A stretch of DNA of 64,000 nucleotides, taken from Caldichromatium japonicum (GTDB lineage: Bacteria > Pseudomonadota > Gammaproteobacteria > Chromatiales > Chromatiaceae). The translations under genes were made by a program, and so were the position numbers. A model generated the notes under the pieces. The model did no database searches and had not been told where the DNA came from. It saw nothing but the letters and a program-made list of their open reading frames with translations. The stretch covers positions 1,595,155 to 1,659,154 of the forward strand of contig NZ_CP048029.1 in assembly GCF_011290485.1 (NCBI RefSeq), given 5' to 3'. Shown one piece after another: positions 10,021 to 19,367 of the stretch. Within the stretch, counting starts at the first letter, position 1; each line of letters begins with the position of its first letter.

Positions 10021-10548
10021 CTAGGGCGCAGCCGCATTTTGCACCGCAACAGTCAGCTGCCGCGCGAGATTGCTGAGCTCGGTATCGATCATCAACAGGG
10101 CCTGACCTTGGTCGCCGAACAGGCGCAGCCGCCCCAGGATATCATTGACCGTCGCCTCCTCCTCGATCTGTTCGGTGACGAACCATTGAAGAAAGATCTG
10201 GGTCGCATGGTCCTTCTCGACCAAGGCGTATTCGATGAGCTCGTTGATCGTCGCGGTCACTCCGCGCTCATGCTCCAGGGTGCGCTCAAACATCGGGAGC
10301 ACCCGCCGTTCGACTGGTTCGGGGGCTGCGACCGCACTCAATTCAATACAGGCCCCCTGATCAAGCAGATAACGGTAAAAGCGCAGGGCATGGGCCTGTT
10401 CCTCACCGTGCTTGGCAAAAAACCAGGCCGCTGCCCCAGTGAGATTCATCGACTCGGCCTGGGCCGCAAGCCCGAGATAAAAATAGGCCGAATACAGCTC
10501 GCGGTTGAGCTGGGCATTGAGATGCTGGACCATGGTCTGCGATAGCAT
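10021..10548 (-). CDS. ftnA: Bacterial non-heme ferritin
   Basis: A 175-residue ferritin that stores iron in a 24-subunit shell. Visible ferroxidase ligands include the glutamate in NRELYSAYFYLGLA (residue 17), the EEQAHA motif near residue 50 and the EKDHATQIFLQWFVTEQIEEE segment near residues 112-132. Tyrosine and glutamine positions also match the FtnA type rather than heme-binding bacterioferritin. GGGAGG lies five bases before the ATG, giving a strong start. It stands alone, 100 bases from an IS630 element; no Fur box was recognised with certainty. Confidence 0.92.
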   Translation of the reverse strand: MLSQTMVQHLNAQLNRELYSAYFYLGLAAQAESMNLTGAAAWFFAKHGEEQAHALRFYRYLLDQGACIELSAVAAPEPVERRVLPMFERTLEHERGVTATINELIEYALVEKDHATQIFLQWFVTEQIEEEATVNDILGRLRLFGDQGQALLMIDTELSNLARQLTVAVQNAAAP

Positions 10549-10668
10549 AAAGACCTCCCACAGGATTGTTTGCCCTATCCGGATTCTCGATCTACCTGGA
10601 CCACGCCAGGTGCTCAGAAAGACGACCGCACAAGCTCACGACGGCATTATTGATAAGAAACACATGCT

Positions 10669-10712
10669 TTTGAAATTGAGTGAGCTGTCCTTTGAAATTG
10701 AGTGAGCTGTCC
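10669..10712 (+). repeat. 22-bp perfect tandem duplication inside IS630 copy 1
   Basis: The unit beginning TTTGAAATTGAG and ending GAGCTGTCC occurs twice in tandem at 10669-10690 and 10691-10712. The other two IS630 copies have it once, so it arose in this copy. It lies between the terminal repeat and the transposase start. Confidence 0.9.
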
Positions 10713-10725
10713 AGATGTCGTGGGC

Positions 10726-11694
10726 ATGGAAAGACGAGACATGAGATTGCTGTCGTTTGCGGCGCGCGAAGAGCGGCGGCGTGGCTGGAGGTATGAAGCG
10801 ATAGGCGCGCAGAGGGGATTGTTGGGCGCAGGGGTGTTCGACATCTGCAAACGCTATGGGCGCGAAGGGGCCCAAGGGCTCAAGGACAAGGTGGGCGAGA
10901 AGCGGGCGCTGTTGGCGGAGCAGGACGCCCAGATACGCAAGCTCATGTGCGACGGGACACCGGATCAGCTGAAGCTGCCGTTTGCGCTGTGGCAGTTGAT
11001 CCTCGACCGTTTTGGCATCGAGCTCAGGCCGCAGGGGGAAGGCAAGTACATGGCGCGCTGGGGATTGACGCCCCAGAAACCGATTCGGCGCGCCTATGAG
11101 CAAAGCCCGCCGGCGGGCAAGACGTGGCTTGAGGAGACCTACCCGGACATTGCCCGGCGCGCCAAGGCCGAGGGCGCCGAAATCCACTGGGGCGATGAAA
11201 CGGGGCTGCGCTCGGACGAGGTGCGCGGGCGCTCTTATGCGCCGGCGATCAAGACGCCCGAGATTCGCGTCACGCACCGTCGCGAAGGCCTGTCGGTGAT
11301 CTCGACGCTGACCAACCGCGGCAAGGTGCGTCGGAAGGCGTTCGCGGGGGCGATGAACGCCGACATCCTGATCGACTTCATGAAGCGGCTCGTCAAGGAC
11401 GCCAGGGGCAAGAAGATCTTCCTCATCCTCGACAACCTGCGCGTGCATCACACCAAGCCGGTCAAAGCCTGGCTGGCTGCATGCGCCAATCAAATCGAGG
11501 CCTCCTCCCTCCCCTCCTACAGCCCAGCACTGAACCCCAACGAGATGCTCAAGGCCACCATCACCGCGCAGGCGCCCTCCCGCGCCAAGGGCGATCTGAA
11601 GAAGGCGACCGTCAGCCACCTGCGCCGCCTTCTCAATTCCCCCCAACGCATCATGCGCTACTTCCAGCATCCCAAGCTCCATGATGCCGCGTAA
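10726..11694 (+). CDS. IS630-family DDE transposase
   Basis: An apparently intact transposase of about 322 residues if started at ATG 10726 (ATG 10702 would add eight). The N-terminal third contains a helix-turn-helix region. The catalytic triad is recognisable as D in EIHWGDETGLRS, D in IFLILDNLRVHH and E in SPALNPNEML, the IS630 arrangement. The protein is close to identical to the copy at 49.7 kb. A family member of usual length (about 330-345) would be functional in principle. Confidence 0.88.
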   Translation: MERRDMRLLSFAAREERRRGWRYEAIGAQRGLLGAGVFDICKRYGREGAQGLKDKVGEKRALLAEQDAQIRKLMCDGTPDQLKLPFALWQLILDRFGIELRPQGEGKYMARWGLTPQKPIRRAYEQSPPAGKTWLEETYPDIARRAKAEGAEIHWGDETGLRSDEVRGRSYAPAIKTPEIRVTHRREGLSVISTLTNRGKVRRKAFAGAMNADILIDFMKRLVKDARGKKIFLILDNLRVHHTKPVKAWLAACANQIEASSLPSYSPALNPNEMLKATITAQAPSRAKGDLKKATVSHLRRLLNSPQRIMRYFQHPKLHDAA

Positions 11695-11956
11695 TACAAG
11701 TTCATTGGTTTCGGATTAATAATATGTGACCCTTAGGCAATGAATCCAGCCCCAGGATGGAGAAGGGCTGTCGGCTGCGAACATCAGGACCCATTTATCC
11801 CTATAGACCTAGCAAAATACCTTCTCTGTCATTCCAGCGTTAGGGGCCTCGTCATGCCGGCGCAAGCGGTCAGCCAGTTCCATCCTGTTCTGGACACCAC
11901 GCTGATGGGTCTGTCACCCTCCTCCACGATGCTACCAAGCTGATGGGCATCCATCC

Positions 11957-14569
11957 ATGCAGACACTTGAATCCGAATCGATCGCCATCATCCGCGAGGC
12001 CGTGGCCACGACACCCAGGCCGATCATGCTCTGGGCCGAGGGCAAGGACTCAGCGGTGCTCCTGCACCTGGCGCGCAAAGCATTCTATCCCCATCCCCTG
12101 CCCTTGCCCTTGCTCTATTTCGATGGCGGACGCCAAGACCCGGAACTGACACGCTATCGGTCGCAACAAATGGCCGCGGCGGGGGCCGAATGGATCATCC
12201 AACCGCTGCCATCCGCCGCCCAGGGGACAGTGCATCCCGAGACGATATGTACCGCCCTCAGCCATCAGGGGGTCGGCCTAGTCCTCTGGGGGTTCAGGGG
12301 CGATGAGGGCCGCCACCCCCCTGCCAGTTGCATCCATGCTATTTTCACCCAGGATCTGCCTGTCCCAGCCGCCCCGCGCCCTGCACCCTGGGGTCTGTAC
12401 AACACCCATCCCCGCCCTGGCGAGATCCTCCATGTCTTTCCCCTGGCCCAGTGGACCGAGCGCGATGTCTGGTTATATATCAAGAGCGAGGGTATCTCCA
12501 TTGCCCCGCTGTATCTGGCCGCTGAACGCTGGGTCGCGCGCAACGGTAGCCATTGGTTGCTCGCCGATCCGCAGCCACAAGCCCAGGCCGAACACTTAGA
12601 GCAACGGCGGGTCCGGGTGCCGACGCTGAGCACCTGGCCGCCTGTGGCCGTCGAGAGTCATGCCCAGACCCTAGGGCTGTTGCTTGCCGAGGTCTTGCGG
12701 CCCTATCCCGTGGTGCTCGAAGCGATGCAGGGTCAGGGAGCAGGGATGCAAGCGGCAACAAGCCGGTCGGCCACGGATGCCGCTGAGGGCCATCACACAT
12801 CGCCGACACAGCTTTGGCCTGCGCAAGACCGGGCCCTGCGTCTGATCCTGTGCGGCAATGTCCATGAGGGCAAGAGTGCGCTCATCGAGTCTCTGGCGGC
12901 AGGTTGCAAGCGCCTGCATGCAGGCGGGGGGGCGGCACATCTGTCGTCACCTACCCTGCTGATAACTGGCCGAAGGCACTATCGCATCGCTGAGGTGCCG
13001 GGCCACCCCCAGGCGTTGCCAGAGCTCATCGCCGCCGCCGCGACCGCCGATCTCGCCCTGGTCCTGGTGGATGCTCGCACCGGTCTTTCGCTCCAAACCC
13101 GCCAGCAGGCACGGATACTCGCCATGCTGGGGCTTAAGGATCTGATCGTCGTCGTCAACCGGATAGACCTGATCGATGATGCTGCCGAGCGCTTCACCGC
13201 GCTTTGTGCCGCCTATCGCGATCTGGCGCTGACCCTTGACCTCAGGGTGTATGAATCCATCCCGATCTCGGCACTGACAGGCGATAATATCCATACGCCA
13301 AGTCCGCGCACCCCTTGGTATACGGGTCCGACCCTGTGGGAGGCCCTGGAGGGATGGGTATCAGCGCCCCAGGACGAGGTCCAGGCATTCCGCTTGCCGG
13401 TGCAATGGGTCAAGGACTCAGAGCCGGGGCAGGCGGCTGTGGTGTATGGGCGGATCGCCGAGGGTCAGGTCGGCAACGGAACGGCAGTGCGTATCCTGCC
13501 ATCGGGTCTCTCGACCCGGGTTGCAGCCATCTGGCGCGGTTTCGCCGCCGTCGAATCGGCCCGGGCGGGCGAGGCGATCGCCCTGTGCCTTGCCGATGCC
13601 AGCGAGCTCAAGCGCGGGGATGTCTTGGTCGCTGCCGAAGCGCCCGCCGAGGTTGCCGATCAGTTTGAGGCGCGTCTCCTCTGGCTGGATACCCATCCCC
13701 TCATCCCCGAGCGCCAGTATCTGCTCAAGCTGGCCACGCAGGATGTCCGCGCCTCGGTCACGGCGCTCAAGTATCGTGAAGACCCGGACACCGGTGCCCA
13801 TCTCGCCGCACGCACCCTGAATACCAACGAGCTAGCGACCGTCAACCTCGCCACCCAGTCCCCCTTGGTCTTTGCCCCCTATCAGACCAGCCGCCAGCTG
13901 GGCGGCTTCATCCTGATCGATCCCTTGAAGCATGAGACGGTCGGGGTGGGGACGATCGACTTTGCCCTGCGCCGCGCTACCAATATCCATTGGCAGGCGC
14001 TCCAGGTGGACCGGTTGAGCCGGGCGCGACTCAAGCATCAAACCCCCTGTTGCCTGTGGTTCACTGGGCTTTCGGGCTCGGGCAAATCGACGCTCGCCAA
14101 CTTACTCGATCAACGGCTCCATGCCCTGGGCCGACATACCTATGTCCTCGATGGCGACAATGTACGTCATGGCTTGAATCGCGACCTCGGATTTACCGAA
14201 GCCGACCGTGTCGAAAACATCCGGCGGGTGGCCGAGGTCGCCAAGCTCATGGTCGATGCCGGACTGATCGTACTGGTGAGCTTCATCTCGCCCTTTCGCA
14301 GCGAGCGCCAGATGGCGCGCACGCTCTTTTCTCCAGGTGAGTTCATCGAGATCTATGTCGATACCCCCTTGGAGGAGTGCGAGCGACGCGATGTCAAGGG
14401 GCTCTATGCCAAGGCGCGCGCCGGGCTCATCAAAAACTTCACCGGCATCGACAGCCCCTATGAGCCGCCCGAAGCGCCTGAGCTACATCTGCGCACAGCC
14501 GAACGAGGGGTGGATGACTGTCTTGAGACCCTGCTCGGGCTGGCGCTTGAGCGCACCGCCCCGCGCTGA
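11957..14569 (+). CDS. CysD-CysN-CysC triple fusion: sulfate activation protein with degenerate ATP-sulfurylase half and intact APS kinase
   Basis: One 870-residue frame joins three proteins that are usually separate or paired. Residues 1-245 resemble CysD ([47 protein letters not shown]), but the CysD arginine-rich loop GGARRDEEKSRAKER is replaced by [15 protein letters not shown]. Residues 290-690 resemble CysN: P-loop GNVHEGKS at 300-307, EVPGH at 346-350 in place of DTPGH, NRID at 401-404, then beta-barrel domains. The stretch between P-loop and PGH is only about 40 residues, so the switch I region of CysN is missing. Residues about 695-870 are a complete APS kinase with [28 protein letters not shown] and GLYAKARAG. 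The APS kinase probably works; GTP-driven ATP sulfurylase activity is doubtful. It stands alone between two IS630 copies and mrp. Confidence 0.85.
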   Translation: MQTLESESIAIIREAVATTPRPIMLWAEGKDSAVLLHLARKAFYPHPLPLPLLYFDGGRQDPELTRYRSQQMAAAGAEWIIQPLPSAAQGTVHPETICTALSHQGVGLVLWGFRGDEGRHPPASCIHAIFTQDLPVPAAPRPAPWGLYNTHPRPGEILHVFPLAQWTERDVWLYIKSEGISIAPLYLAAERWVARNGSHWLLADPQPQAQAEHLEQRRVRVPTLSTWPPVAVESHAQTLGLLLAEVLRPYPVVLEAMQGQGAGMQAATSRSATDAAEGHHTSPTQLWPAQDRALRLILCGNVHEGKSALIESLAAGCKRLHAGGGAAHLSSPTLLITGRRHYRIAEVPGHPQALPELIAAAATADLALVLVDARTGLSLQTRQQARILAMLGLKDLIVVVNRIDLIDDAAERFTALCAAYRDLALTLDLRVYESIPISALTGDNIHTPSPRTPWYTGPTLWEALEGWVSAPQDEVQAFRLPVQWVKDSEPGQAAVVYGRIAEGQVGNGTAVRILPSGLSTRVAAIWRGFAAVESARAGEAIALCLADASELKRGDVLVAAEAPAEVADQFEARLLWLDTHPLIPERQYLLKLATQDVRASVTALKYREDPDTGAHLAARTLNTNELATVNLATQSPLVFAPYQTSRQLGGFILIDPLKHETVGVGTIDFALRRATNIHWQALQVDRLSRARLKHQTPCCLWFTGLSGSGKSTLANLLDQRLHALGRHTYVLDGDNVRHGLNRDLGFTEADRVENIRRVAEVAKLMVDAGLIVLVSFISPFRSERQMARTLFSPGEFIEIYVDTPLEECERRDVKGLYAKARAGLIKNFTGIDSPYEPPEAPELHLRTAERGVDDCLETLLGLALERTAPR

Positions 14570-14620
14570 GCGATGGATGGTCGGGCGTGGCACCGCGCTC
14601 AAGGGCGGCGCCGCAGATGC

Positions 14621-15715
14621 TCAGGTGTTCTGGATCACGATACGGGGGAACTTAGCGGCATAGTCCTTGGCCTGAAGCGAAAGCTTGGCTGCGGTCTTGC
14701 GCGCGATCTCGCGATAGCTCTGGGCGATGCGCGATTCGGGGTCGGCCACGACTGTGGGGCGCCCGCTGTCGGTCTCCTCGCAGATCCGGCGATCGAGTGG
14801 CAGCGAACCCAACAGCTCCAGCCCATATTGCTGGGCCATCCGCTGCCCTCCCCCTTGACCGAAGATCGGCTCCTCATGCCCGCACTTGGGGCAGATATAT
14901 AGGCTCATGTTCTCCACGATCCCCAGCACCGGCACCTCGACCTTCTGGAACATCTTTAGGCCCTTGCGCGCATCCAAGAGGGCGATGTCCTGCGGGGTGG
15001 TGACGATGACCGCGCCCGAGACCGGCACCTTTTGGGCAAGGGTGAGCTGAGTATCGCCTGTCCCGGGTGGCAGATCGATCACCAGATAATCCAGTTCGCT
15101 CCAGTTGGTATCCTTAAGGAGCTGTTCGAGCGCCTGGGTGACCATGGGGCCGCGCCAGATCATTGGGGTCTCTTCCTCGATCAGAAACCCGATCGACATG
15201 GTCTGCACGCCATAGCTGATCATGGGTTCGAGATGCTGTCCGTCGCGCGATTCGGGCTGACGGCCCTGGAGACCCAGCATGCGCGGCTGAGATGGACCAT
15301 AGATATCGGCGTCCAAGAGACCCACCTTGGCGCCTTCGGCCTTAAGCGCCAGGGCCAGATTCACGGCCACGGTCGATTTGCCCACCCCGCCCTTACCCGA
15401 GGCCACGGCGATGATGTTTTTGACATGATCGATGGGCTTCAAGGACTTTTGCACTGCGTGCGCCCTGATCTCCCACCCGACCTTGACCTCAACCGCGCCA
15501 ACACCCGCGACCCGGGCTACCCGTTCCTGGATGGCCTCGGCCAGTGCTGTCTGAATGCCCTGGGCTGGGAAACCGAGTACGACCTCGATGCGCACCTGAT
15601 CCCCTTCGATCCCGATGTCCTTGATGGCGTGGGCAGCGATCAGATCGCGTCCCAGATGCAGTTCCTGATACTCCTTGATGGCGGCTTCGATGGCTTCGCG
15701 GGTGAGTTGGGACAT
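14621..15715 (-). CDS. mrp: Iron-sulfur cluster carrier protein Mrp/ApbC
   Basis: A 364-residue P-loop ATPase that carries and delivers iron-sulfur clusters in the cytosol. Residues 1-90 form a DUF59/MIP18-like domain. Then come the deviant Walker A ASGKGGVGKST near residue 105 and LLDADIYGPSQPRMLG. IDLPPGTGD and the cluster-binding CPKCGHEE, with its CXXC, follow near residue 280. Length matches E. coli Mrp (369). An IS630 derivative ends 29 bases upstream of its start, so its original promoter has been separated or replaced. Confidence 0.94.
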   Translation of the reverse strand: MSQLTREAIEAAIKEYQELHLGRDLIAAHAIKDIGIEGDQVRIEVVLGFPAQGIQTALAEAIQERVARVAGVGAVEVKVGWEIRAHAVQKSLKPIDHVKNIIAVASGKGGVGKSTVAVNLALALKAEGAKVGLLDADIYGPSQPRMLGLQGRQPESRDGQHLEPMISYGVQTMSIGFLIEEETPMIWRGPMVTQALEQLLKDTNWSELDYLVIDLPPGTGDTQLTLAQKVPVSGAVIVTTPQDIALLDARKGLKMFQKVEVPVLGIVENMSLYICPKCGHEEPIFGQGGGQRMAQQYGLELLGSLPLDRRICEETDSGRPTVVADPESRIAQSYREIARKTAAKLSLQAKDYAAKFPRIVIQNT

Positions 15716-15744
15716 GCGTAACTCCGAATTGACACAATGGATTA

Positions 15745-16368
15745 TTGATCCGAAACCAATGAACTTGTATTACGCGGCATCATGGAGCTTGGGATGCTGG
15801 AAGTAGCGCATGACGCGTTGGGGGGAATTGAGAAGGCGGCGCAGGTGGCTGACGGTCGCCTTCTTCAGATCGCCCTTGGCGCGCCGGGCAATGTCCGGGT
15901 AGGTCTCCTCAAGCCACGTCTTGCCCGCCGGCGGGCTTTGCTCATAGGCGCGCCGAATCGGTTTCTGGGGCGTCAATCCCCAGCGCGCCATGTACTTGCC
16001 CTCCCCCTGCGGCCTGAGCTCGATGCCAAAACAGCCGAGGATCAACTGCCACAGCGCAAACGGCAGCTTCAGCTGATCCGGTGTCCCGTCGCACATGAGC
16101 TTGCGTATCTGGGCGTCCTGCTCCGCCAACAGCGCCCGCTTCTCACCCACCTTTCCTTGAGCCCTTGGGCCCCTTCGCGCCCATAGCGTTTGCAGATGTC
16201 GAACACCCCTGCGCCCAACAATCCCCTCTGCGCGCCTATCGCTTCATACCTCCAGCCACGCCGCCGCTCTTCGCGCGCCGCAAACGACAGCAATCTCATG
16301 TCTCGTCTTTCCATGCCCACGACATCTGGACAGCTCACTTAATTTTAAAAGCATGTGTTTCTTATCAA
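15745..16368 (-). mobile_element. IS630-family element, copy 2, internally deleted (non-autonomous)
   Basis: The element is 624 bp, with both inverted ends and flanking TA. Compared with copy 1 it lacks 423 bp between two short repeats of the type CGCGCCAAGG, joining transposase codon ARRAK directly to GDLKK. This removes all three catalytic residues. A single-base deletion in the N-terminal part (GLKER for GLKDK) also shifts the frame. It can only move if a transposase is supplied by another copy. It sits between mrp and an IS607-type remnant. Confidence 0.85.
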
Positions 16369-16370
16369 TA

Positions 16371-16580
16371 ACACCTGATGCAAGGGGCATGTCAGGCGAT
16401 TAGGATTGGGGCGCAACCTTGGTACATCAGCTTGCAATTTCAAGCCCAGAGTGGGCTCCGTCCGGGGACACGTTAAACAGCCGGTTACAGATCACGCCTG
16501 ATCTGGTGATCCCTCAAAGGTCCAGGGCTTGAACTGCTCGCCAATTATTTGACCATTGTTGTGCGTTTAATGATTTGTTT
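16371..16580. other. Non-coding stretch between two mobile elements
   Basis: No gene was recognised here. The left boundary of the following IS607-type element must lie in it, but with no second copy of that element in the window the exact end cannot be set. Confidence 0.4.
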
Positions 16581-16733
16581 ATGAAATGCAAGCTTATCAG
16601 CATTCGCGAGGCCGCCGAAGCGCTGGGTGTACACGTGCAGACGCTGCGGCGCTGGGGGCGCGAGGGTCGGCTGCTTCCCGATGAGCGCACGGCTGGCGTG
16701 CACCGCGCCGTGGAGGAGGCACAAGTATGCTGA
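16581..16733 (+). pseudogene. N-terminal fragment of an IS607-type serine recombinase (TnpA)
   Basis: Fifty residues starting KCKLISIREAAEALGVHVQTLRRWGREGRLLP form the MerR-like winged helix of IS607 TnpA. The serine-recombinase catalytic domain that should follow is absent; the frame runs into the tnpB start with a short unrelated tail. The element has therefore lost its own recombinase by internal deletion. Confidence 0.75.
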
Positions 16734-17950
16734 TGGCGCACAAAATCGCGCCCGATCCCAATAATGCGCAGGTCACGTATTTTGCCAAGGCGTGCGGTGT
16801 GGCGCGTTTTGCCTATAACTGGGCGCTTGAGCAGTGGGGCAAGCAGTATGAGGCGTGGAAGCGGGACAACGGCCTGCCCAAGCCAAGCGAGGCGGCGCTG
16901 CGCCGACAGCTCAACGCGATCAAGCGGCAGCAGTTTCCGTGAATGCTGGAGGTCACCAAATGCGCGCCGCAGCTGGCGATCATCCAGCTGGGGGCTGCGT
17001 TCAAGAGCTTCTTTGCTGACCGTGCCCGCTACCCAACCTTCCGTAAGAAGGGCGGGCACGATCGCTTCACCCTCACCAACGACCAGGTGAATATCGACGG
17101 TTGCCGCATACGCATTCCCAATCTTGGCTGAGTGCGCATGCGCGAACCGTTGCGCTTTACCGGCAAGATCATGTCGGTCACGGTCTCCCGCGTGGCCGAC
17201 CGCTGGTTTGCCAGCGTCACGGTGGACACCGAAGACGCGCCTCGATGCCGCGCCGAGAACCAAGGCGCGGTGGGTGTGGATCTGGGCGCGTCCACCTTGG
17301 CAACGCTCTCGACGGGAGAGGTCTTTGCTGGTCCCAAACCACACACCGCGCTGCTCAAGCGCCTGCGAAGGCTCTCGAGAAGTCTCTCGCGCAAGAGCAA
17401 AGGCTCGCGCAACCGGGCCAAGGCCAGGATGCGCCTGGCGCGGCTGCATGCGCGCATCGCCAACATCCGGCGGGATGCACTGCACAAGCTCACCGCAAGC
17501 CTGACACGACGCTTCCACACCATCTGCATCGAAGACCTGCACGTGCGCGGGACGCCGCGCAACCGGCATCTGGCCCGCAGTATTGCCGATATGGGCGTTA
17601 CCGAGTTCCGTCGGCAACTGCAGTACAAGGCGGCGATGCGTGGCGGGTGGGTGATGGTAGTAGATCGCTTCTACCCAAGCAGCAAGCGGTGCTCGGCGTG
17701 CGGCCATGTGATGGAGGAGATGCCGCTGTCGGTGAGGCGCTGGACGTGCCCTGAGTGTGGCACAACCCACGACCGTGACGTGAATGCGGCCAGGAATATC
17801 CTGGCCAATGGTCTGGCCCGCCTAAGCGGCCCTACGGCGAGTTCCGCCGAACCTGAAGCCTGTGGAGAGAAAGACTCTGGCGCACCAAGCTTGTGCTTGG
17901 TGCGTGAAACCGCCTCGATGAAGCAGGAAGTCAGATTTGTTCCCGTTTGA
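16727..17950 (+). pseudogene. tnpB: IS607-type TnpB (RNA-guided nuclease family) with two in-frame TGA codons
   Basis: One continuous frame of 407 sense codons and two TGA codons, at 16940-16942 and 17129-17131. In related TnpB proteins the sites read FP-W-MLEVTKCAP and NLG-W-VRMREPLRF, so both TGA stand where Trp (TGG) is expected; other Trp codons of the gene are TGG. The rest is well preserved. RuvC-like aspartate lies in GVDLGASTLATLS, glutamate in ICIEDLHVRG, zinc ribbon CSACG...CPECG, and last aspartate in HDRDVNAARNI. Without readthrough only fragments are made; a 272-residue C-terminal piece from ATG 17138 keeps the nuclease core. Most likely two point mutations in a dying gene. Confidence 0.85.
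17881..17904 (+). other. Strong hairpin near the 3' end of tnpB, candidate part of the guide (omega) RNA
   Basis: CGCACCAAGC, a four-base loop and GCTTGGTGCG form a perfect 10-bp stem inside the last codons of tnpB. In IS605/IS607 elements the omega RNA overlaps the 3' end of tnpB and ends at the element's right boundary, so the position fits. Function is inferred. Confidence 0.4.
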
Positions 17951-18037
17951 GCAGGAACGAGTAAGTCTGATGGGACGGTTAAAAAATGCGGATTTAAGGG
18001 CACGGCATGGCGGGCGCGGGTTTATTGCAGCGTCTCC

Positions 18038-18688
18038 TCAGGGCCCATCCCTTCGCCCTAGCGCCTGGGCAGTCTCAAGTAACAAGGGCTCCAAGGCTGT
18101 CCAGAGATTATCTAGGAGACGGGGTTGGGCCTCAGCGGTGGGGTGCAGGGCGTCCGCCTGCATCAGGTCCCATTCTTCGGCGACCCCTTGCAATAGATCT
18201 GGGACCAGGGGCAAGCCATACCCTTGGGCAAGCGCAGAGAAGACACCTTGAAAGCCCTGGGTATAGGCGGCACCATAGTTTGGTGGCAGACGCACCCCGA
18301 TGAGTAAGACCCGCGCGCCTGCCGTCTTGGCGTGGGCAATCATGGATTCGAGATTGGCGCGCAGCCGATCGAGACCAAGACCGCGCAGACCATCGTTGGC
18401 GCCCAGTTCGATGACCACGACCGCCGGGCGGTGGCGTTCAAGCAGGGCCGGCAGCCGCGTTAGGCCGCCGCCGCTAGTCTCGCCTGAGAGGCTCGCATTG
18501 ACCACCTGATGCGGCAATCCAGATGCCTGTAGCCGCTGCTCCAACAAGGCGACCCAGCCTCGCTCGAGGTCGATCCCATAGCCCGCGCTGAGGCTGTCAC
18601 CCAGGATCAAGACCACCGGGCCCTGGGCAAAGGGGCTTGCGGGCATGAGAGAGACCAACAAGAACCAAAAGACCATCCACCTTCGCAT
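18038..18688 (-). CDS. tesA: Multifunctional acyl-CoA thioesterase I / protease I / lysophospholipase L1 (GDSL esterase)
   Basis: A periplasmic SGNH esterase of about 216 residues. Starting at ATG 18688 gives MRRWMVFWFLLVSLMPASPFAQG, a good signal peptide. The catalytic serine is in ILGDSLSAGYG, the oxyanion-hole asparagine in ELGANDGLRG, and the Asp/His pair in DALHPTAEAQ near the C-terminus. It lies divergent to ybbA, as in many gammaproteobacteria. Here the two ATG codons overlap in the tetranucleotide CATG at 18686-18689, leaving no intergenic DNA. Longer starts at 18715 or 18727 would spoil the signal peptide. Confidence 0.92.
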   Translation of the reverse strand: MRRWMVFWFLLVSLMPASPFAQGPVVLILGDSLSAGYGIDLERGWVALLEQRLQASGLPHQVVNASLSGETSGGGLTRLPALLERHRPAVVVIELGANDGLRGLGLDRLRANLESMIAHAKTAGARVLLIGVRLPPNYGAAYTQGFQGVFSALAQGYGLPLVPDLLQGVAEEWDLMQADALHPTAEAQPRLLDNLWTALEPLLLETAQALGRRDGP

Positions 18689-19367
18689 GTCTGAACAAAT
18701 TATCGCCCATGCCATTGACCTGACCAAAGATATTACCGGGCCCGAGGGTCACCTGACCATCCTCAGCGGTCTAGACCTGGAGATCCAGGCAGGTGAGGCA
18801 CTGGCTATCCTCGGGGCCTCTGGCTCTGGCAAATCGACCCTTTTGGGCCTCCTGGCCGGGCTCGACCGCCCGACGGCAGGCGAGGTCTGGCTCTGCGGCC
18901 GGCGGCTGAATGGTCTGAGCGAAGATGAACGGGCGGCGCTGCGCGCAGGGCACGTGGGCTTCGTCTTTCAAAACTTTCAGCTTCTGCCCAGCCTCACCGC
19001 CTATGAGAACGTCTTGCTGCCGTTAGAATTGACTGGCGCTGCAGATGCCGAGCAGCGGGCAGCCGAGGCAATCGCGCGGGTGGGCTTGCGCCCGCGCGCG
19101 CATCACTATCCACATCAGCTCTCGGGCGGTGAGCAACAGCGGGTAGCCATTGCCCGCGCCTATGCCCCGAGACCCCAGGTCCTCTTTGCCGATGAGCCGA
19201 CCGGCAACCTGGATCAGGCTACAGGCAGGGCGATCATCGAGCTCTTGTTTACCCTACGTCGGGAGACGGGCACAGCCCTGGTCCTGGTCACCCATGATCC
19301 GGAGCTTGCGGGTCATTGCGATCGGCGCTTGAGGTTGAACAACGGGTGCCTGGAGCCCTTGGCATGA
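18687..19367 (+). CDS. ybbA: ABC transporter ATP-binding protein YbbA
   Basis: A 226-residue ATPase of the MacB/LolD type that pairs with the permease encoded next. Walker A GASGSGKST, the signature LSGGEQQRVAIARA and Walker B VLFADEPTG are intact, with the family motif QLLPSLTAYENVLLPLEL. The start at ATG 18687 gives MSEQIIAHAIDLTKD as expected; an upstream ATG at 18645 would lie within tesA. No ribosome-binding site is visible before it. The stop overlaps the start of the permease gene (ATGA). In E. coli the YbbA-YbbP pair next to tesA is thought to act on lipids or lysophospholipids; the substrate is not established. Confidence 0.92.
   Translation: MSEQIIAHAIDLTKDITGPEGHLTILSGLDLEIQAGEALAILGASGSGKSTLLGLLAGLDRPTAGEVWLCGRRLNGLSEDERAALRAGHVGFVFQNFQLLPSLTAYENVLLPLELTGAADAEQRAAEAIARVGLRPRAHHYPHQLSGGEQQRVAIARAYAPRPQVLFADEPTGNLDQATGRAIIELLFTLRRETGTALVLVTHDPELAGHCDRRLRLNNGCLEPLA

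Larger units (their letters stand above)
10650..11719 (+). mobile_element. IS630-family element, copy 1 (full length)
   Basis: About 1070 bp flanked by TA at 10648-10649 and 11720-11721, the target duplication of IS630/Tc1-type elements. The ends form imperfect inverted repeats: left TTGATAAGAAACACATG, right (reverse) TTGATCCGAAACCAATG, with position 3 of the right copy varying. It holds one transposase gene. Two other copies occur in the window, an internally deleted one at 15745-16368 and a damaged one at 49717-50738. This copy carries a 22-bp duplication near its left end. Confidence 0.85.

Noticed and set aside
10636-11682. Minus-strand open frame of about 350 codons across IS630 copy 1
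   Set aside because: Antisense shadow of the transposase; the same frame appears opposite copy 3.
16514-17770. Long open frame of over 400 codons on the minus strand opposite tnpB
   Set aside because: It is the antisense of a conserved TnpB frame, has low-complexity Arg/His/Ala composition and no recognisable motif.
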